In this document: positions 49,100-59,920 of the stretch, piece by piece
Layout of the letters: each line of letters opens with the position of its first letter
How positions within the stretch are numbered: position 1 is the stretch's first letter
NCBI GenBank assembly: GCA_019022495.1
Contig: JAFEKR010000001.1
Location: forward strand, 3,844,001 to 3,908,000
Length of the DNA stretch: 64,000 nucleotides
Reading direction: 5' to 3'
From: Epichloe hybrida
Lineage: Eukaryota; Ascomycota; Sordariomycetes; Hypocreales; Clavicipitaceae
Translations under genes and position numbers: made by a program
The notes under the pieces: generated by a model
Told to the model about the DNA's origin: nothing
What the model saw: only the letters and a program-made list of their open reading frames with translations
Database searches by the model: none

Positions 49100-49752
49100 T
49101 TTTAAAAGTAAGTCTAAAGTAAGTTTAAAGTGGGTCTAAAGTAAGGTTATTTAGTTATATCTCTTACTTAGTTATAGGCTTATAGCTTTTATAGTTTTTT
49201 ATAATCTAGTCTTATAAAAAGAAAGGATTTATAAAAGTGGGTCCAAAGTGAGTCTATTTAATTATACCTCTTACTTAACTTTATAACTTTTATAGTTTTT
49301 TATAATATAGTCTTAGAAAAGAAGGGATTTATAAAAGTGGGTCCAAAGTGGGTCTATTTAATTATACCTCTTACTTAACTTTATAACTTTTATAGTTTTT
49401 TATAATATAGTCTTAGAAAAGAAAGGATTTATAAAAGTAGGTCTAAAGTAAGTCTATTTAATTATATCTCTTACTTAATTTTATAACTTTTATAGTTTTT
49501 TATAATATAGTCTTAGAAAAGAAGGGACTTATAAAAGTGGGTCCAAAGTGGGTCTATTTAATTATATCTCTTACTTAATTTTATTACTTTTATAGTTTTT
49601 ATAACATAGTCTTAGAAAAGAAGGGATTTATAAAAGTGGATCTAAAAGTGGGTCTATTTAATTATACTTGTTACTTAGTTATAGCTTTTCTAGTTTTTAT
49701 AATCTAGTTCTATAAAAGAAAATATTAATAAAAGTGGGTCTAAAGTGGGTCT
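49100..49752. repeat. Tandem array of about 100-bp units carrying AAAGTGGGTC
   Basis: Within the hAT-like element. Units start near 49231, 49331, 49431, 49531 and 49630, with less regular ones before (about 49104) and after (about 49731). Each unit has a doubled AAAGTGGGTC-type motif, followed by TTTAATTATA, CTCTTACTTA, TTTTATAGTT and TAGTCTTAGAAAAG. Differences between units are mainly transitions. Confidence 0.9.
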
Positions 49753-50160
49753 TGTTAGATATATCTTTTATTTATTACTAGCTTTTATACTTTTTTTATA
49801 ATCTAGTTAAAGAAAAAAGAGATATTAAAGTTTATTATTATTATTATTACTATTATAGCTAAAGTACTAGTACTAGCTATATAGAAAGCTAACTAAGGTA
49901 AATAATATATTTTTACTATTATTATTTTAAATATTATTTTAAAAAAACATAAGAAAGAAAAGTATTTTATTTTACTAATATTTTTATAAACCTTAAAATA
50001 CTAAATAACTAAAAAGTAAAGCTTTTTCTATAGTAATTTACTAATACTTACTAATGTTTTTATTTAAGTTATTTATTTATTATTTAAACTTAATTAAACT
50101 TTAACACTTATAATATTATAAAGTAATAAAAGCTATTCTTACTTATTCTAAGTAATTTTA

Positions 50161-50310
50161 AGCTATTTTAAGCTATTCTAAGCTATTCTAAGCTAGTATA
50201 AGCTATTATAAGCTAGTATAAGCTATTATAAGCTAGTATAAGCTATTATAAGCTAGTATAAGCTATTATAAGCTATTATAAGCTAGTATAAGCTAGTATA
50301 AGCTATTATA
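50161..50310. repeat. 10-bp minisatellite, 15 units (AGCTATTATA / AGCTAGTATA)
   Basis: Fifteen uninterrupted units in strict 10-base register, all starting AGCT. The first three are variants; the rest alternate between AGCTATTATA and AGCTAGTATA. It lies near the right end of the hAT-like element. Confidence 0.95.
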
Positions 50311-50484
50311 TTATTAAAAAATTCAAAATACTACAAATACTACAAAATACTACAAATACTACATGTAGTAGAAAAATTTCATTGTAGTGTAGTATGTAGT
50401 GTAGTGTAGTACGTAGTGTAGTGTAGTATACTACACTACACTACAAATACTACAAGATGTAGTGTAGTGTAGTACAAAGCTCTG

Positions 50485-51700
50485 AAGATAGGTACTATAG
50501 CCTTAGCCTAATTAAGCTTATAAGTCTTTATAAATTAGGCGCTTATAATATTAATCTTAGCATAACTATTAAGATCCGCTACTATTTTAATATATTTATA
50601 CCTATAAATAGTAACTAGTATGTAAAATTAGTATCCTACTAGTACCCTAGTATCTAAGGTAAAGGTAAGGGCTTTTACTTTTACCTTAAGGAGTTTTCCT
50701 AACCCTCTTACTAGTCTTTCCTTACCTTATTATAATTATAAAAGAAATGCTCTATACTACTATAATTATAGTACTATTTCCTTTCTTATAGTTTATTATT
50801 ATTTAGGTAGGTAGCTAGGGTCTTTTCCTTATCCTTATCCTTATCTCTTTAGTCCTTATTTAGCTAATACCCTTATAGGGAATTATATTTTTAGTGTTAA
50901 ACTACCTTATATAAGCTCTTCTCTTCTAAATTATTTAGCTTTTGCTTATTCTTTAATATTACCTCCTAGAATTACTAGGTAAGTTATATAATATCTTCTT
51001 ATATTAGCCTAGTAATATCTATATATAAGTTAATATAATCTTATAAGTTAGGAATTAACTTTATAAAGAATATAAAGGTATAGGTTTCCTTTAAAGCTTA
51101 CTTTAGGTATTTCTCTAGTAAATCTAGGTAAATACTAAACTTAATAGGACTCTAACCCTCCTTTTACTTTATATTCTTTAGTTATATAGCTATTTATATA
51201 TTATAGCTTATAAAGTTCTTAAGTAGTATAAGAGTCTATTCCTAGAACTTGTCCTAGTTATCCTTAAGGTAATTATAGCTATTAGCTAATTATTCTTTAA
51301 TATATTAGTTCTATCTAGCCTAATAGTTTATATATATATAGTTAAGTGTAAAAAGAATCTTTTAGTTATTATAATACTACTTTTTCTTTACCCCCTTAAA
51401 GGCATAGTTAAGGTTATTAAGCTATATCTTATACTTCTATAGGTTTATAAAGTATTAAAGTTTTATAATATTTTAAACCTTAACTTCTTAATTACTAAGA
51501 CTTAAGGATATACTAGCCTTTTAACCCCTTTTTATTAGCTTTTCTTCTCTATAAAGTTATAGTAAGTTAGTAAGTTCTTATTCCTATTTTTATAGTTCTT
51601 AAAGTTACTTAAGATAAGTAATTTACTCCTAAATTACTATCTTTTTTACCTTTATAATAAAGGATTTAGTCTTAAACAAGGTTTTTATAAAGTATAGTAT
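50485..51700 (-). mobile_element. Gypsy relic G2, segment 2
   Basis: Resumes with the second AAGATAGG and matches G1 6974 to about 8440, including the unoccupied solo-LTR site at 51460-51464. Minus-strand content would be protease and gag, too mutated to assign. Cut at 51700 by the 5' LTR of element E (last bases AGTAT). Confidence 0.85.
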
Positions 51701-51966
51701 TGTTAATTCCTTCGGATCTTCATCGGTTCAATCGTGGCCAAAGACCAGACCAAATTGTGGGTCTAGCGCGATGCATGTAATGCGATTAGCTATATTAATT
51801 CGCCACCCTCTCTTTTACCCCATATATAGGTTTCGCTTACTTTCCTAGTATTTAGACTTTCCCTCTCTTTTCTCTCTTTCCTTCCTAGCTAATTTAATTA
51901 ACTATTATTAACTTTAATTATATAGAATTACCCTTATACCTACGTAGGACCTTAGTGTAACTAACA
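51701..51966 (+). repeat. E 5' LTR (266 bp)
   Basis: TGTTAATTCCTTCGG to GTGTAACTAACA. The first 100 bases are the least AT-rich part. The matching 3' LTR must lie beyond the window end. Confidence 0.85.
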
Positions 51967-52826
51967 CTAATTAGTAGTTAACTTTATAACTATAGATAAG
52001 CTAGGTATTATAAGAAGAGATATTTCTATAGACACTACTGCTACTACCCCTTGTTATGCTATAATAGTTATTATAGTAGAGAGGCATAACTACATAAGTA
52101 TACTAAAGAAAGAGACTAAAATCCTAGTTATAGGCTTATTAGGCTTCTAAGGAATTAATCTATTAACCCTTAGGCTAAGGGATATAACTTTATTATATCT
52201 ATCTAGGATATTATTATTAATTATTAATTTTATTATCTATTATAAGAAAACTAACTAACTAACTAAATCTATTACTATAAGGCATTTATTTTAAACCTAA
52301 CGTTAAATAACCTTAGCTAAGCTAGCTAATATACCTATAAATTCCCTTTAACATATTACCTTCTAATAGACCTTTAATCTCTCCCTATAAGTATTTACTA
52401 CTTATTCTTTACCCCCTTTACTCTTAGTGCTATTTACCCTATGCTTATTAGTATAAGAGAGAGATTACCTCCTTCCCTTCTTTTTATAAAAAATAAGAAG
52501 TAGTAATTCCTATTATTCCCTTATTACTTTTCCTATTATTTTCTAGTTACTTTTAGAACTTCTATTACTTTCTTTATCTTTATTAATTTATTCTTATTAC
52601 TACTTTTATTACTTTTACTACTTTTTCTTTTATTTTTCCTATTTTTATAATCTTCTAATTTTATTAAAGTAATAACGCTCCTAAAGTATAAAAGAAAAAC
52701 CTTATAATAGTAATAGGTAAATATAGGAGCTTAATTAGTAGTAAAAATAATAAATTAGTAATATTCCTTTTATAGTTAAAGATAGTAAAGGAATCTAGAC
52801 CTTCTATAAGAGTAAAGGCTACTAGT
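51701..52826 (+). mobile_element. Copia element E, segment 1: 5' LTR and leader
   Basis: The LTR at 51701-51966 (266 bp) starts TGTTAATTCC and ends CTAACA. The next bases (CTAATTAGTAGTTAA) are the same as after the LTRs of A and B, so these families probably share a primer-binding site; I cannot name the tRNA. The leader (ATAGATAAGCTAGG) resembles that of A2, so E and A are related. Segment ends with CTAGT (52822-52826), the target duplication of D2. Confidence 0.85.
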
Positions 52827-53635
52827 TGTTAAAAATAAGACCTATTTTTAGCCCTTTTCTAGTTAAAGAACCTTCTTATTACTAGCTTGCTTTGCAAGTC
52901 TGACAGCTGCACTGCAGCTGTCAACGGTCGCGAGGGCAGCTGTCAATGACTGCGTCGCAGCTGTCAACAGCTGCGACCGACCGTGTGGATGACTAATTAG
53001 TTAATTACGTTGTGGCTGTAAGTGTGGCTATAACCACGCCACTAGTAATTAGGTAAGCTAGGGTGACGTAAGCAGGTTACCCTACACATAACTTACCCTA
53101 TAGCTATCTTTGACAACGTTTTTCTCTTTATCTAGAGGTCGTACAAAAGTTTCACATATAGCAAATTAAAGCTTGAAGATAGGGCTTTCTTTTTATGCAA
53201 GGTTATTTTTTAGACCAAAAGTTAGTGCATACGGGTTACTAGCTAGTATGGTAGTAAGTCGATTTTTTGGTTTTTGCATACAAATAAATTTTACGGAAAA
53301 TCAAAAGTGGCCTGTAAGACCCCGTTAGCGGCCCGGATCCACTAATACAGTTGGTAGGTCTATAAGAGGAAGAAGATCTTTTTAACTAGCTAGATAGCTA
53401 GTCCTCTCAACTAACAACAGCCGCATTACCCGTACAACGTATCTAAAATCAATTCTATTACTCTATAAGATATTATAAAAGTAATCTAAATTAAATTCTA
53501 TTAGTTAATAACTACTATAACCTTCCGTTACGTTACGTTAATTAATTTAACGTTGCAGCCCTATTAGTCCCCGACCGTAGAGCTTACACCTATACAGCTA
53601 TTGCTAGCTAGCAACTAGCTCCTTATATTTCAATA
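52827..53635 (+). repeat. D2 5' LTR (809 bp)
   Basis: From TGTTAAAAA to CAATA. It is 15 bases shorter than the 3' LTR because it has one instead of two copies of GCTAGGGTGACGTAA (near 53057). It contains five CAGCTG palindromes between 52903 and 52976, several within GCAGCTGTCAA. Confidence 0.95.
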
Positions 53636-53652
53636 GGTTATGAGCCCGGCTC
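53636..53652 (+). promoter_or_regulatory. Primer-binding site complementary to the initiator tRNA-Met anticodon arm
   Basis: GGTTATGAGCCC directly follows the LTR. Its complement GGGCTCATAACC is the anticodon stem-loop of eukaryotic initiator tRNA-Met (CAT anticodon). Priming by an internal tRNA fragment instead of the 3' end is established for Drosophila copia and some relatives, so a half-tRNA mechanism is inferred for family D. Confidence 0.85.
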
Positions 53653-53691
53653 TATCACTATAGATTCCTTTTAGGTCATTTTGTGTGCAAA

Positions 53692-53935
53692 TACAGAAGA
53701 CTTCCCTTCTATAAAAAAGGAAGGACCTGCAAGAAAGAAGCTTTTCCCTTCTATAAAAAGGAATCAATTGTGGCTACAGAAGACTTCCCTTCTATAAAAA
53801 AGGAAGGATCCGCAAGATAGAAGCTTTTTCCCTTCTATAAAAAGGAATAAATTTCAAATACAGAAGACTTCCCTTCTATAAAAAAGGAAGGACCCGCGAG
53901 ATAAAAGCTTTTCCCTTCTATAAAAAAGGAAAATA
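53692..53935 (+). repeat. Three tandem leader repeats of 83-84 bp with internal hairpins
   Basis: Units start at 53692, 53775 and 53859 with TACAGAAGACTTCCC. Each has two cores of the form CCCTTCTATAAAAAAGG, whose CCTT and AAGG ends can pair. They lie between the primer-binding site and gag, where packaging or translation signals are expected in LTR elements. Confidence 0.9.
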
Positions 53936-56900
53936 GATACTAAAGGAAAGGGAAAGGGACCTGTAATCCCTGACCCTAGTACGCAAGAGGTTCTAAATAA
54001 CCAGCTAAAAGAGCAAGCTATTAAGCAACAAGCAACTATAGACCAGTTATTAGAGAAGCTAGAAAGCCTATCTATAACTATAAATAGTCGTATAGAGGGT
54101 GTGGAATCTGATAAGCCCGCTAGTCAGCAGCAAGATCAGCAGCTTGTTTAAGAAAATCAAGCTGAATCTAGCTCTGTACAAGTAACCTTTAATAATTCAA
54201 TTATTAAGGAATTTAATAAGAGGGTTTATAGTTTTCCAGAGACTACTAGGCTTAAAGGAGCTAAAAGTTTCGAACAATAGAAACAAGCCCTAACTATCCA
54301 ATTTAGAGCTTTAGGCATGCCTAATTTTCTAGATAATCCGGAGAGTTCTAGGGCGCTAGGGGATCCAGATCAAGCTATTATCCTTATGTTACTAAGGGAT
54401 AGTTATACAGAAGGACCCTAAGCCGCTATAACTTAGCAAAAATCACCTAAAGAAGCCTATAATTTACTTGTAAGGCAATATTCACATAGCGTTGAAATCC
54501 AGAGGGGGTCCCTATATTCAGAATTTCATAACCTGAATTTTCAAGAGTTTAAGGGGACTCTAGAGTCCTTTAATACAGTCTTTAATAATCTACTAGCTAG
54601 ATTATCGATTTCAGGGGTCCTGATTGCTCCGATAGATCAGGTTAATCAATATCTTCAATCCCTAAAATTAACCTTCCCTCAGTGGGCTGAGAGGCAACGA
54701 TTCAGCATGCGTACGAATAGGGCTATAGGGGCTCCCCTAGATGCCCCAAATCTCTAATTTTTAATAGCAGACCTTCTAGCAGAACAAAGGGATAAGTCAT
54801 CTACGGTATCCAAAGCCCTGAATTATAGGGCTAAAAACCTTAAAAAGGGTGCTAAAGAAAAAGAAAAGGCCCCTAAGGATCAGAAGAAGAAAGGAGGCTC
54901 TGAAGAAAATAAGGGCTCTTTTAATTCTAATTCTTCTTCTAATAAGAAGAAGAAAAAGAAGCAAAAAGGTCAAAAATCAGATTAAAAGGATAATAAAGAG
55001 ACCTCTGGAGAGTGATCTTTTATGCTAGGAAATTACAACCTTTCTAACGGTGCTCTTAAACCATACAAGAAGCCTAGCCTTCATAAGACTAGTTATAAGA
55101 GCTCTAGTAATAGTAGCTCTAATTCTAGCTCTAGTGAATCGGATAATGAAAATCAAGAAATTAAAACCTTAAATGGTTTTAATTATTACAGCAAAGACAT
55201 AAAAAAGGCCCTATTATATAATACAGGTTCGACTGTACATATTATTAATTCTAGGGAGGTCTTTAGGGATTATACCCCCTATAAAAAGGGGGAATCCGAC
55301 CCTATTATAACTAGTGGTAGCCCTATTTACGCCAAGGGTCACGGTAGTGCTATTTTTGAGGTCTTATATCAAAAGAATCCTAATAAATATAGGACCTTAG
55401 TGCTTAAAGATGCGCTATATTTTCCTCAGCTTAATGTTAATATAGTTAGTGGACTTACGCACTATATATCTAGTGGTTGCCTTATAAAAAACCTACTTTA
55501 TCTTAAAGATAGGTCTTATATTACAACCTTAGATATAGAAAAACATGGTTTTTTCTTTCACGTTAAAAACCAATCTACACTAAAGTTATCTAAAGGGCCC
55601 TGTAATAACTCTCATTAAATCCAACCTTTTACCTACGCCGCTTTTAAGGGTTATAGTTACCCTATAGAGGTTTAAATTCCCTCTAAAAAGCCGGATTAGG
55701 CTTCTGATTTAGACGAAATCGACGAAAATGATAATGATATTAAAGAAATCGTACGGGATGATTTAGGGGAATTAGTCCCTTCTTCTTCGCCTATAGCCCC
55801 AGGTTAGGTCCCTTATAAATCTAAGGAAATAGATTTAGGGGTGTTAGAGGGCCCTAGTGGAGGAAAAGGGTCCCTAATACCTCTCCAAGAGGCCTATGGT
55901 TCTCAAGGGGCCTAGCAGGGGACTAGTGAAGAGGGCCCTAGTCTAGATCCTAATTTAGACCCTAAGGATCTTCAATATCAACGGTTGTTAGAACTAGCTG
56001 GCCTATGGCATGTACGATTAGGGCACCTAGGTCTTCCTTTGCTAAAGAAAACTAGCCTTATAACTAAAGGAATCCCTAATTTTTCTAAAATTAAGGATAA
56101 GGATTTTAGATGTATTGCTTGTGATCAATCTAAGGCAGTTAGAAGACCTAGGAAATTAGCTATCCCTAACCCCCCAAGAGCTCTAGATCGAATAGAGGGG
56201 GATACGCTAAAAATCAGCCCTACGCCGTACAATAAACAGTCAATTTGCTTATTTTTAGTTAATCGAAAGACTAGATATAAGTGGGTTATCTTATTACCTA
56301 ATAAGGAAGGCCTAACTATTTATAAAGCTATTAAAGGCTTCTTTAGAGGGCTTAAAAATTAACTAGGTTAATATCCTAGGCACCTTTACTTCGATGGGGG
56401 CCAGGAAATTGATTCTAGTTGTCAAGCTTAGTTAAATTCTAAAGGGATCAAATTTACGACTTCTAGTCCCTATATCCATGAGCAAAATGGATTAGCAGAA
56501 CGTTTAATTCGTACTATTCTAGATCGATTAAGGGCTACTATCTAGTAGGCAAAATTACTGTTATTTTTATAGTGTTTTGTATTACCTGCAGTTATTAACT
56601 TGGTTAATATAACTACTAATACTACTAAGGATGAAAGCCCTGAACAGCTGCTATCTAGGGAGCTAAATCAGCCTTATATAACTAATATTAGCAGTATTAG
56701 AGCTATAGGATCTTACTGTGAGATTCTAATCCCCCTGGAAAAACAACCTAAAGCCTAGAAGTTAGCAGCTAGGACTATCCCTAGAAGGCTTTTAGCTACA
56801 CTAGGTTCTAATACCTACCTAGTGTACATCCCCTCTAAAAGGCTAGTTATAAAGACTAGCTTTATTAAGATTATAAAACCTATAGGCCCTGTTTCTAAAG

Positions 56901-58888
56901 GCTTACCTAGGATTTCTATAGGGGATAACCCTTTAGAGGGGGAAAATGATTTAGATTAACAATATCTAGATCAAGGTTTAAAGGATTACCCTATAGACAA
57001 CATAGGTATCCCTATAGGTTAAGAAAAACCACCTACAGGCCCTAAAGAACCCCCTAAAGGCTTAATTCCAGCGGATCCCATACAGGCGCAGCCTATAACT
57101 CAACTAGGAAATCAGATTTTAACTTCGGACCTTGATTTTAACAAAATTATCAATTTCGACCCTAATATCGACCCTATGGATGTTAATATTAGTTCCCCTT
57201 CTTCTCTAGATTTTATAAAAGAAATCTGCTTTAAGGTATAGGAGAAGCTAAAGGAAAAGAATCCTATTAGCCCCAAGCCTAAGACCTGGAAGCAGGCTAT
57301 ATCTAGCCCTAAAAGGGATAAATAGATAGAAGCCACGTACAAGGAATACGAACAGCTTCTAAAGGCTAGTACTTTTAAATTTATAGGGAAAGATCAAATC
57401 CTTAAGGGCCGAAAAGTACTAAAGAATAGGCTTGTTTATAAGCTTAAAAAGGATAAAGAAAATAATCCTTTAAAATATAAGGCTCAACTCGTTACTAAGG
57501 GATTCATGCAAATCGAAGGCCTAGATTACCTAGAGACCTTCGCTACCATAAGCATTCCCCCTAGCTAGAGGATTTTACTAGCCCTAGCGGCTTGGAATAA
57601 CTAGGAAATCAAATAAATCGATTTTATAGGAGCTTTTCTTAATAGTAAGCTACAACAACAGATTTATATGGTTATTCCAGAAGGGTTTATCGAATTCCTT
57701 GAGGCAAATCCTAAACTAGCTAAATTAGCTAGAAGTTTTGGCTAGAAACCTTCTAAAGATCAAGTAATTTTATTATAGAAATCTTTATACGGCCTAAAAC
57801 AAAGCTTAAGGGAATGGCAACAAGCGCTAATATTAGTGCTTAAATCCCTAGGATTTAACCCTTTAATATCTGACCTAGCTATCTTCTTCAATCCTTCAAC
57901 CAAAACCTTCGTTATTACGTACGTTAATGACTGTCTTCTAATTAGACTGGATTTATCTTATATCTAAAGGCTTAAAAAGGAACTTTATAAAGTCTATCTA
58001 ATAGAAGATAGGGGGCCTGCTAAATTCTTCTTAGGGGTTTAAATTGTACGAGATAGGCCTAATAGAATACTGAAAATTCATCAATCTCAGTATATATTAG
58101 AGGCCTTAAAACGATTTAATATGCTAGATAGTAAGCCTATTAGCATACCTCTTTAGCTAGGCGTTTTAGCTACGCAGATAACTAAGCTTTTAATAGCTAG
58201 CGAAATCAAGCTTTATTAGTGTATTATAGGGACTATAATATACCTAATGTTGCTTACAAGGCCTAATACAGCTTTTACGCTATAGTGGTTATTTACTGCA
58301 CTAGCTAGCCCTTATATAGAACACCTAAAAGCAGCTAAAAATCTGCTAAGGTATCTATTAGGGACTAGATTCCTTGCTATTATCTATAGGGGAGACCCTA
58401 AAGGTTTAGTTAGCAAAAGCCTAATAGGTTATTGCGATAGTGATTTTGCAGGGGATAAAAAGACCTCAAAATCAACCTATGCTTATCTATTCAAGCTAGC
58501 TAGCGGACCTATTAGCTGGAAATCAAAGAAAGCTAGTACAATAGCTTTATTAACACTAGAAGCTGAAGCTGATGCTATCTGCGAGACCTTCCGGGAGCTT
58601 TAGTGGCTTTAGGGTTTATTTAAGGAGCTAAAAACCCCTATTTCTCCCCCTATCCAGATATATTGCGATAATTAAGGCGCTATAACTACTGCTTATAACC
58701 TTGCTTTATATAGTTGTACAAAGCATACATTGCTAAAGTTTAACTATATTAGGTAATAGGTTTTAGAGGGTTTAGCTAAGATCGAATATCTAGATACGAA
58801 GTCAATACCTGCAAATAGTCTTACGAAACCTCTTTCTCGACCTTTTTATTAGGCTTTTATTAAGCTTTTAGGGCTTAATAATTATTAA
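53933..58888 (+). pseudogene. D2 gag-pol polyprotein, one frame of 1651 codons with nonsense mutations
   Basis: The frame runs from 53933, where ATA stands for the probable ATG, to TAA 58886-58888 without any net shift. Gag (53933-55020) has a coiled-coil-like Gln/Leu segment, then a retro-gag part and a Lys-rich tail. The protease box N-T-G-S-T-V-H-I near 55220 has lost its Asp. The pre-integrase zinc motif is intact: H-x4-H near 56009, C-x2-C near 56110. The integrase core follows 56193. In RT, GAFLNSKL is near 57630, and the catalytic YVDD at 57920-57931 reads YVND. RNase H is at 58420-58800 (CDSDFAGDKKTSKST). Stops are TAG/TAA/TGA at Gln and Trp sites. Gag and pol in one frame is typical of copia. 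Confidence 0.93.
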
Positions 58889-59096
58889 ACTAATAACTAA
58901 TTCCCTTTAACAGGGAACTAAAAACAACGTCAAAAAGGGAGCTATATTTAATAATAGCTAGGAATTCAAAAAGGGGGTCTTTTATTTTTTCCTGTTTTTC
59001 CCTTTTATCTATTATTATCAAAAGTTGTTGTTTTTTTCCTTATAGTCTCTTTGTACACTTCTAATTACTTTAAATGTAATTCTTTTGTAGAGGGGG

Positions 59097-59920
59097 TATT
59101 AAAAATAAGACTTATTTTTAGCCCTTTTCTAGTTAAAGAACCTTCTTATTACTAGCTTGCTTTGCAAGTCTGACAGCTGCACTGCAGCTGTTAACGGTCG
59201 CGAGGGCAGCTGTCAATGACTGCGTTGTAGCTATTAACAGCTGCGACTGACCGTGTGGATGACTAATTAGTTAATTACGTTGTGGCTGCAAGTGTAGCCA
59301 CAACCACGCTACTAGTAATTAGGTAAGCTAGGGTGACGTAAGCTAGGGTGATGTAAGCAGGTTACCCTATACATAACTTACCCTATAGCTATCTTTAACA
59401 ATGATTTTCTCTTTATCTAGAGGTTGTATAAAAGTTTTATATATAGCAAATTAAAGCTTGAAGATAGGGCTTTCTTTTTATGTAAGGTTATTTTTTAGAC
59501 CAAAAGTTAGTGCATACGGGTTGCTAGCTAGTATGGTGGTAAGTCGATTTTTTGGTTTTTGTATACAAATGAATTTTACGGAAAATCAAAAGTGGCCTGT
59601 AAGACCCCGTTAGCGGCCCGGATCCACCAATACAGTCGGTAGGTCTATGAGAGGAAGAAGATCTTTTCAACTAGCTAGATAGCTAGTCCTCTCAACTAAC
59701 AACAGCCGTATTACCCGTACAACGTATCTAAAATCAATTCTATTACTCTATAAGATATTATAAAAGTGATTTAAATTAAATTCTATTAGTTAATAACTGC
59801 CACAACCTTCCGTTGCGTTGCGTTGATTAATTTAACGTTGCAGCCCTATTGGTCCCCGACCGTAGAGCTTACACCTGTACAGCTGTTGCCAGCTGGCAAC
59901 TAGCTCCTTACATTTCAATA
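59097..59920 (+). repeat. D2 3' LTR (824 bp), preceded by polypurine tract
   Basis: Starts TATTAAAAA (TG to TA) after the purine tract GTAGAGGGGG (59087-59096) and ends CAATA. It has two copies of the 15-base CRE-like unit (about 59328-59357) versus one in the 5' LTR. Confidence 0.95.

Larger units (their letters stand above)
48294..50484. mobile_element. hAT-like DNA element (2191 bp), no transposase visible, TSD AAGATAGG
   Basis: Terminal inverted repeat CAGAGCTTTG/CAAAGCTCTG with an exact 8-bp duplication AAGATAGG at 48286-48293 and 50485-50492, both hallmarks of hAT transposons. The G1 copy keeps the unoccupied site with one AAGATAGG (6966-6973). Both ends hold dense sub-terminal TGTAGTG/CACTACA repeats (48304-48425 and 50330-50475), as expected for transposase binding sites. 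The interior is AT-rich with two tandem arrays and no readable transposase (DDE or hATC) frame, so it is either non-autonomous or destroyed by RIP. Confidence 0.88.
52827..59920 (+). mobile_element. Copia-type LTR retrotransposon D2, complete (7094 bp)
   Basis: Two LTRs (809 and 824 bp) with TGTTA/TATTA starts and CAATA ends, and a perfect 5-bp duplication CTAGT at 52822-52826 and 59921-59925, inside element E. Order: LTR, primer-binding site, hairpin-repeat leader, single gag-pol frame, purine tract, LTR. It is the least degraded element of the window, but nonsense codons and Asp-to-Asn changes make it inactive. D1 is a second copy. Confidence 0.95.

Noticed and set aside
49100..49752. CRISPR-like array
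   Set aside because: The 100-base units are tandem and similar throughout, with no unique spacers, and lie inside a eukaryotic hAT-like element.
55022..55618. Separate pol gene starting at ATG 55022
   Set aside because: The upstream gag frame is the same frame; the stop just before is a TGA at a likely Trp codon, so it is one gag-pol frame.
57112..57342. Minus-strand 76-codon frame in D2
   Set aside because: Antisense to the pol frame between integrase and RT; hydrophobic only because the coding strand is Asp/Glu/Lys-rich.
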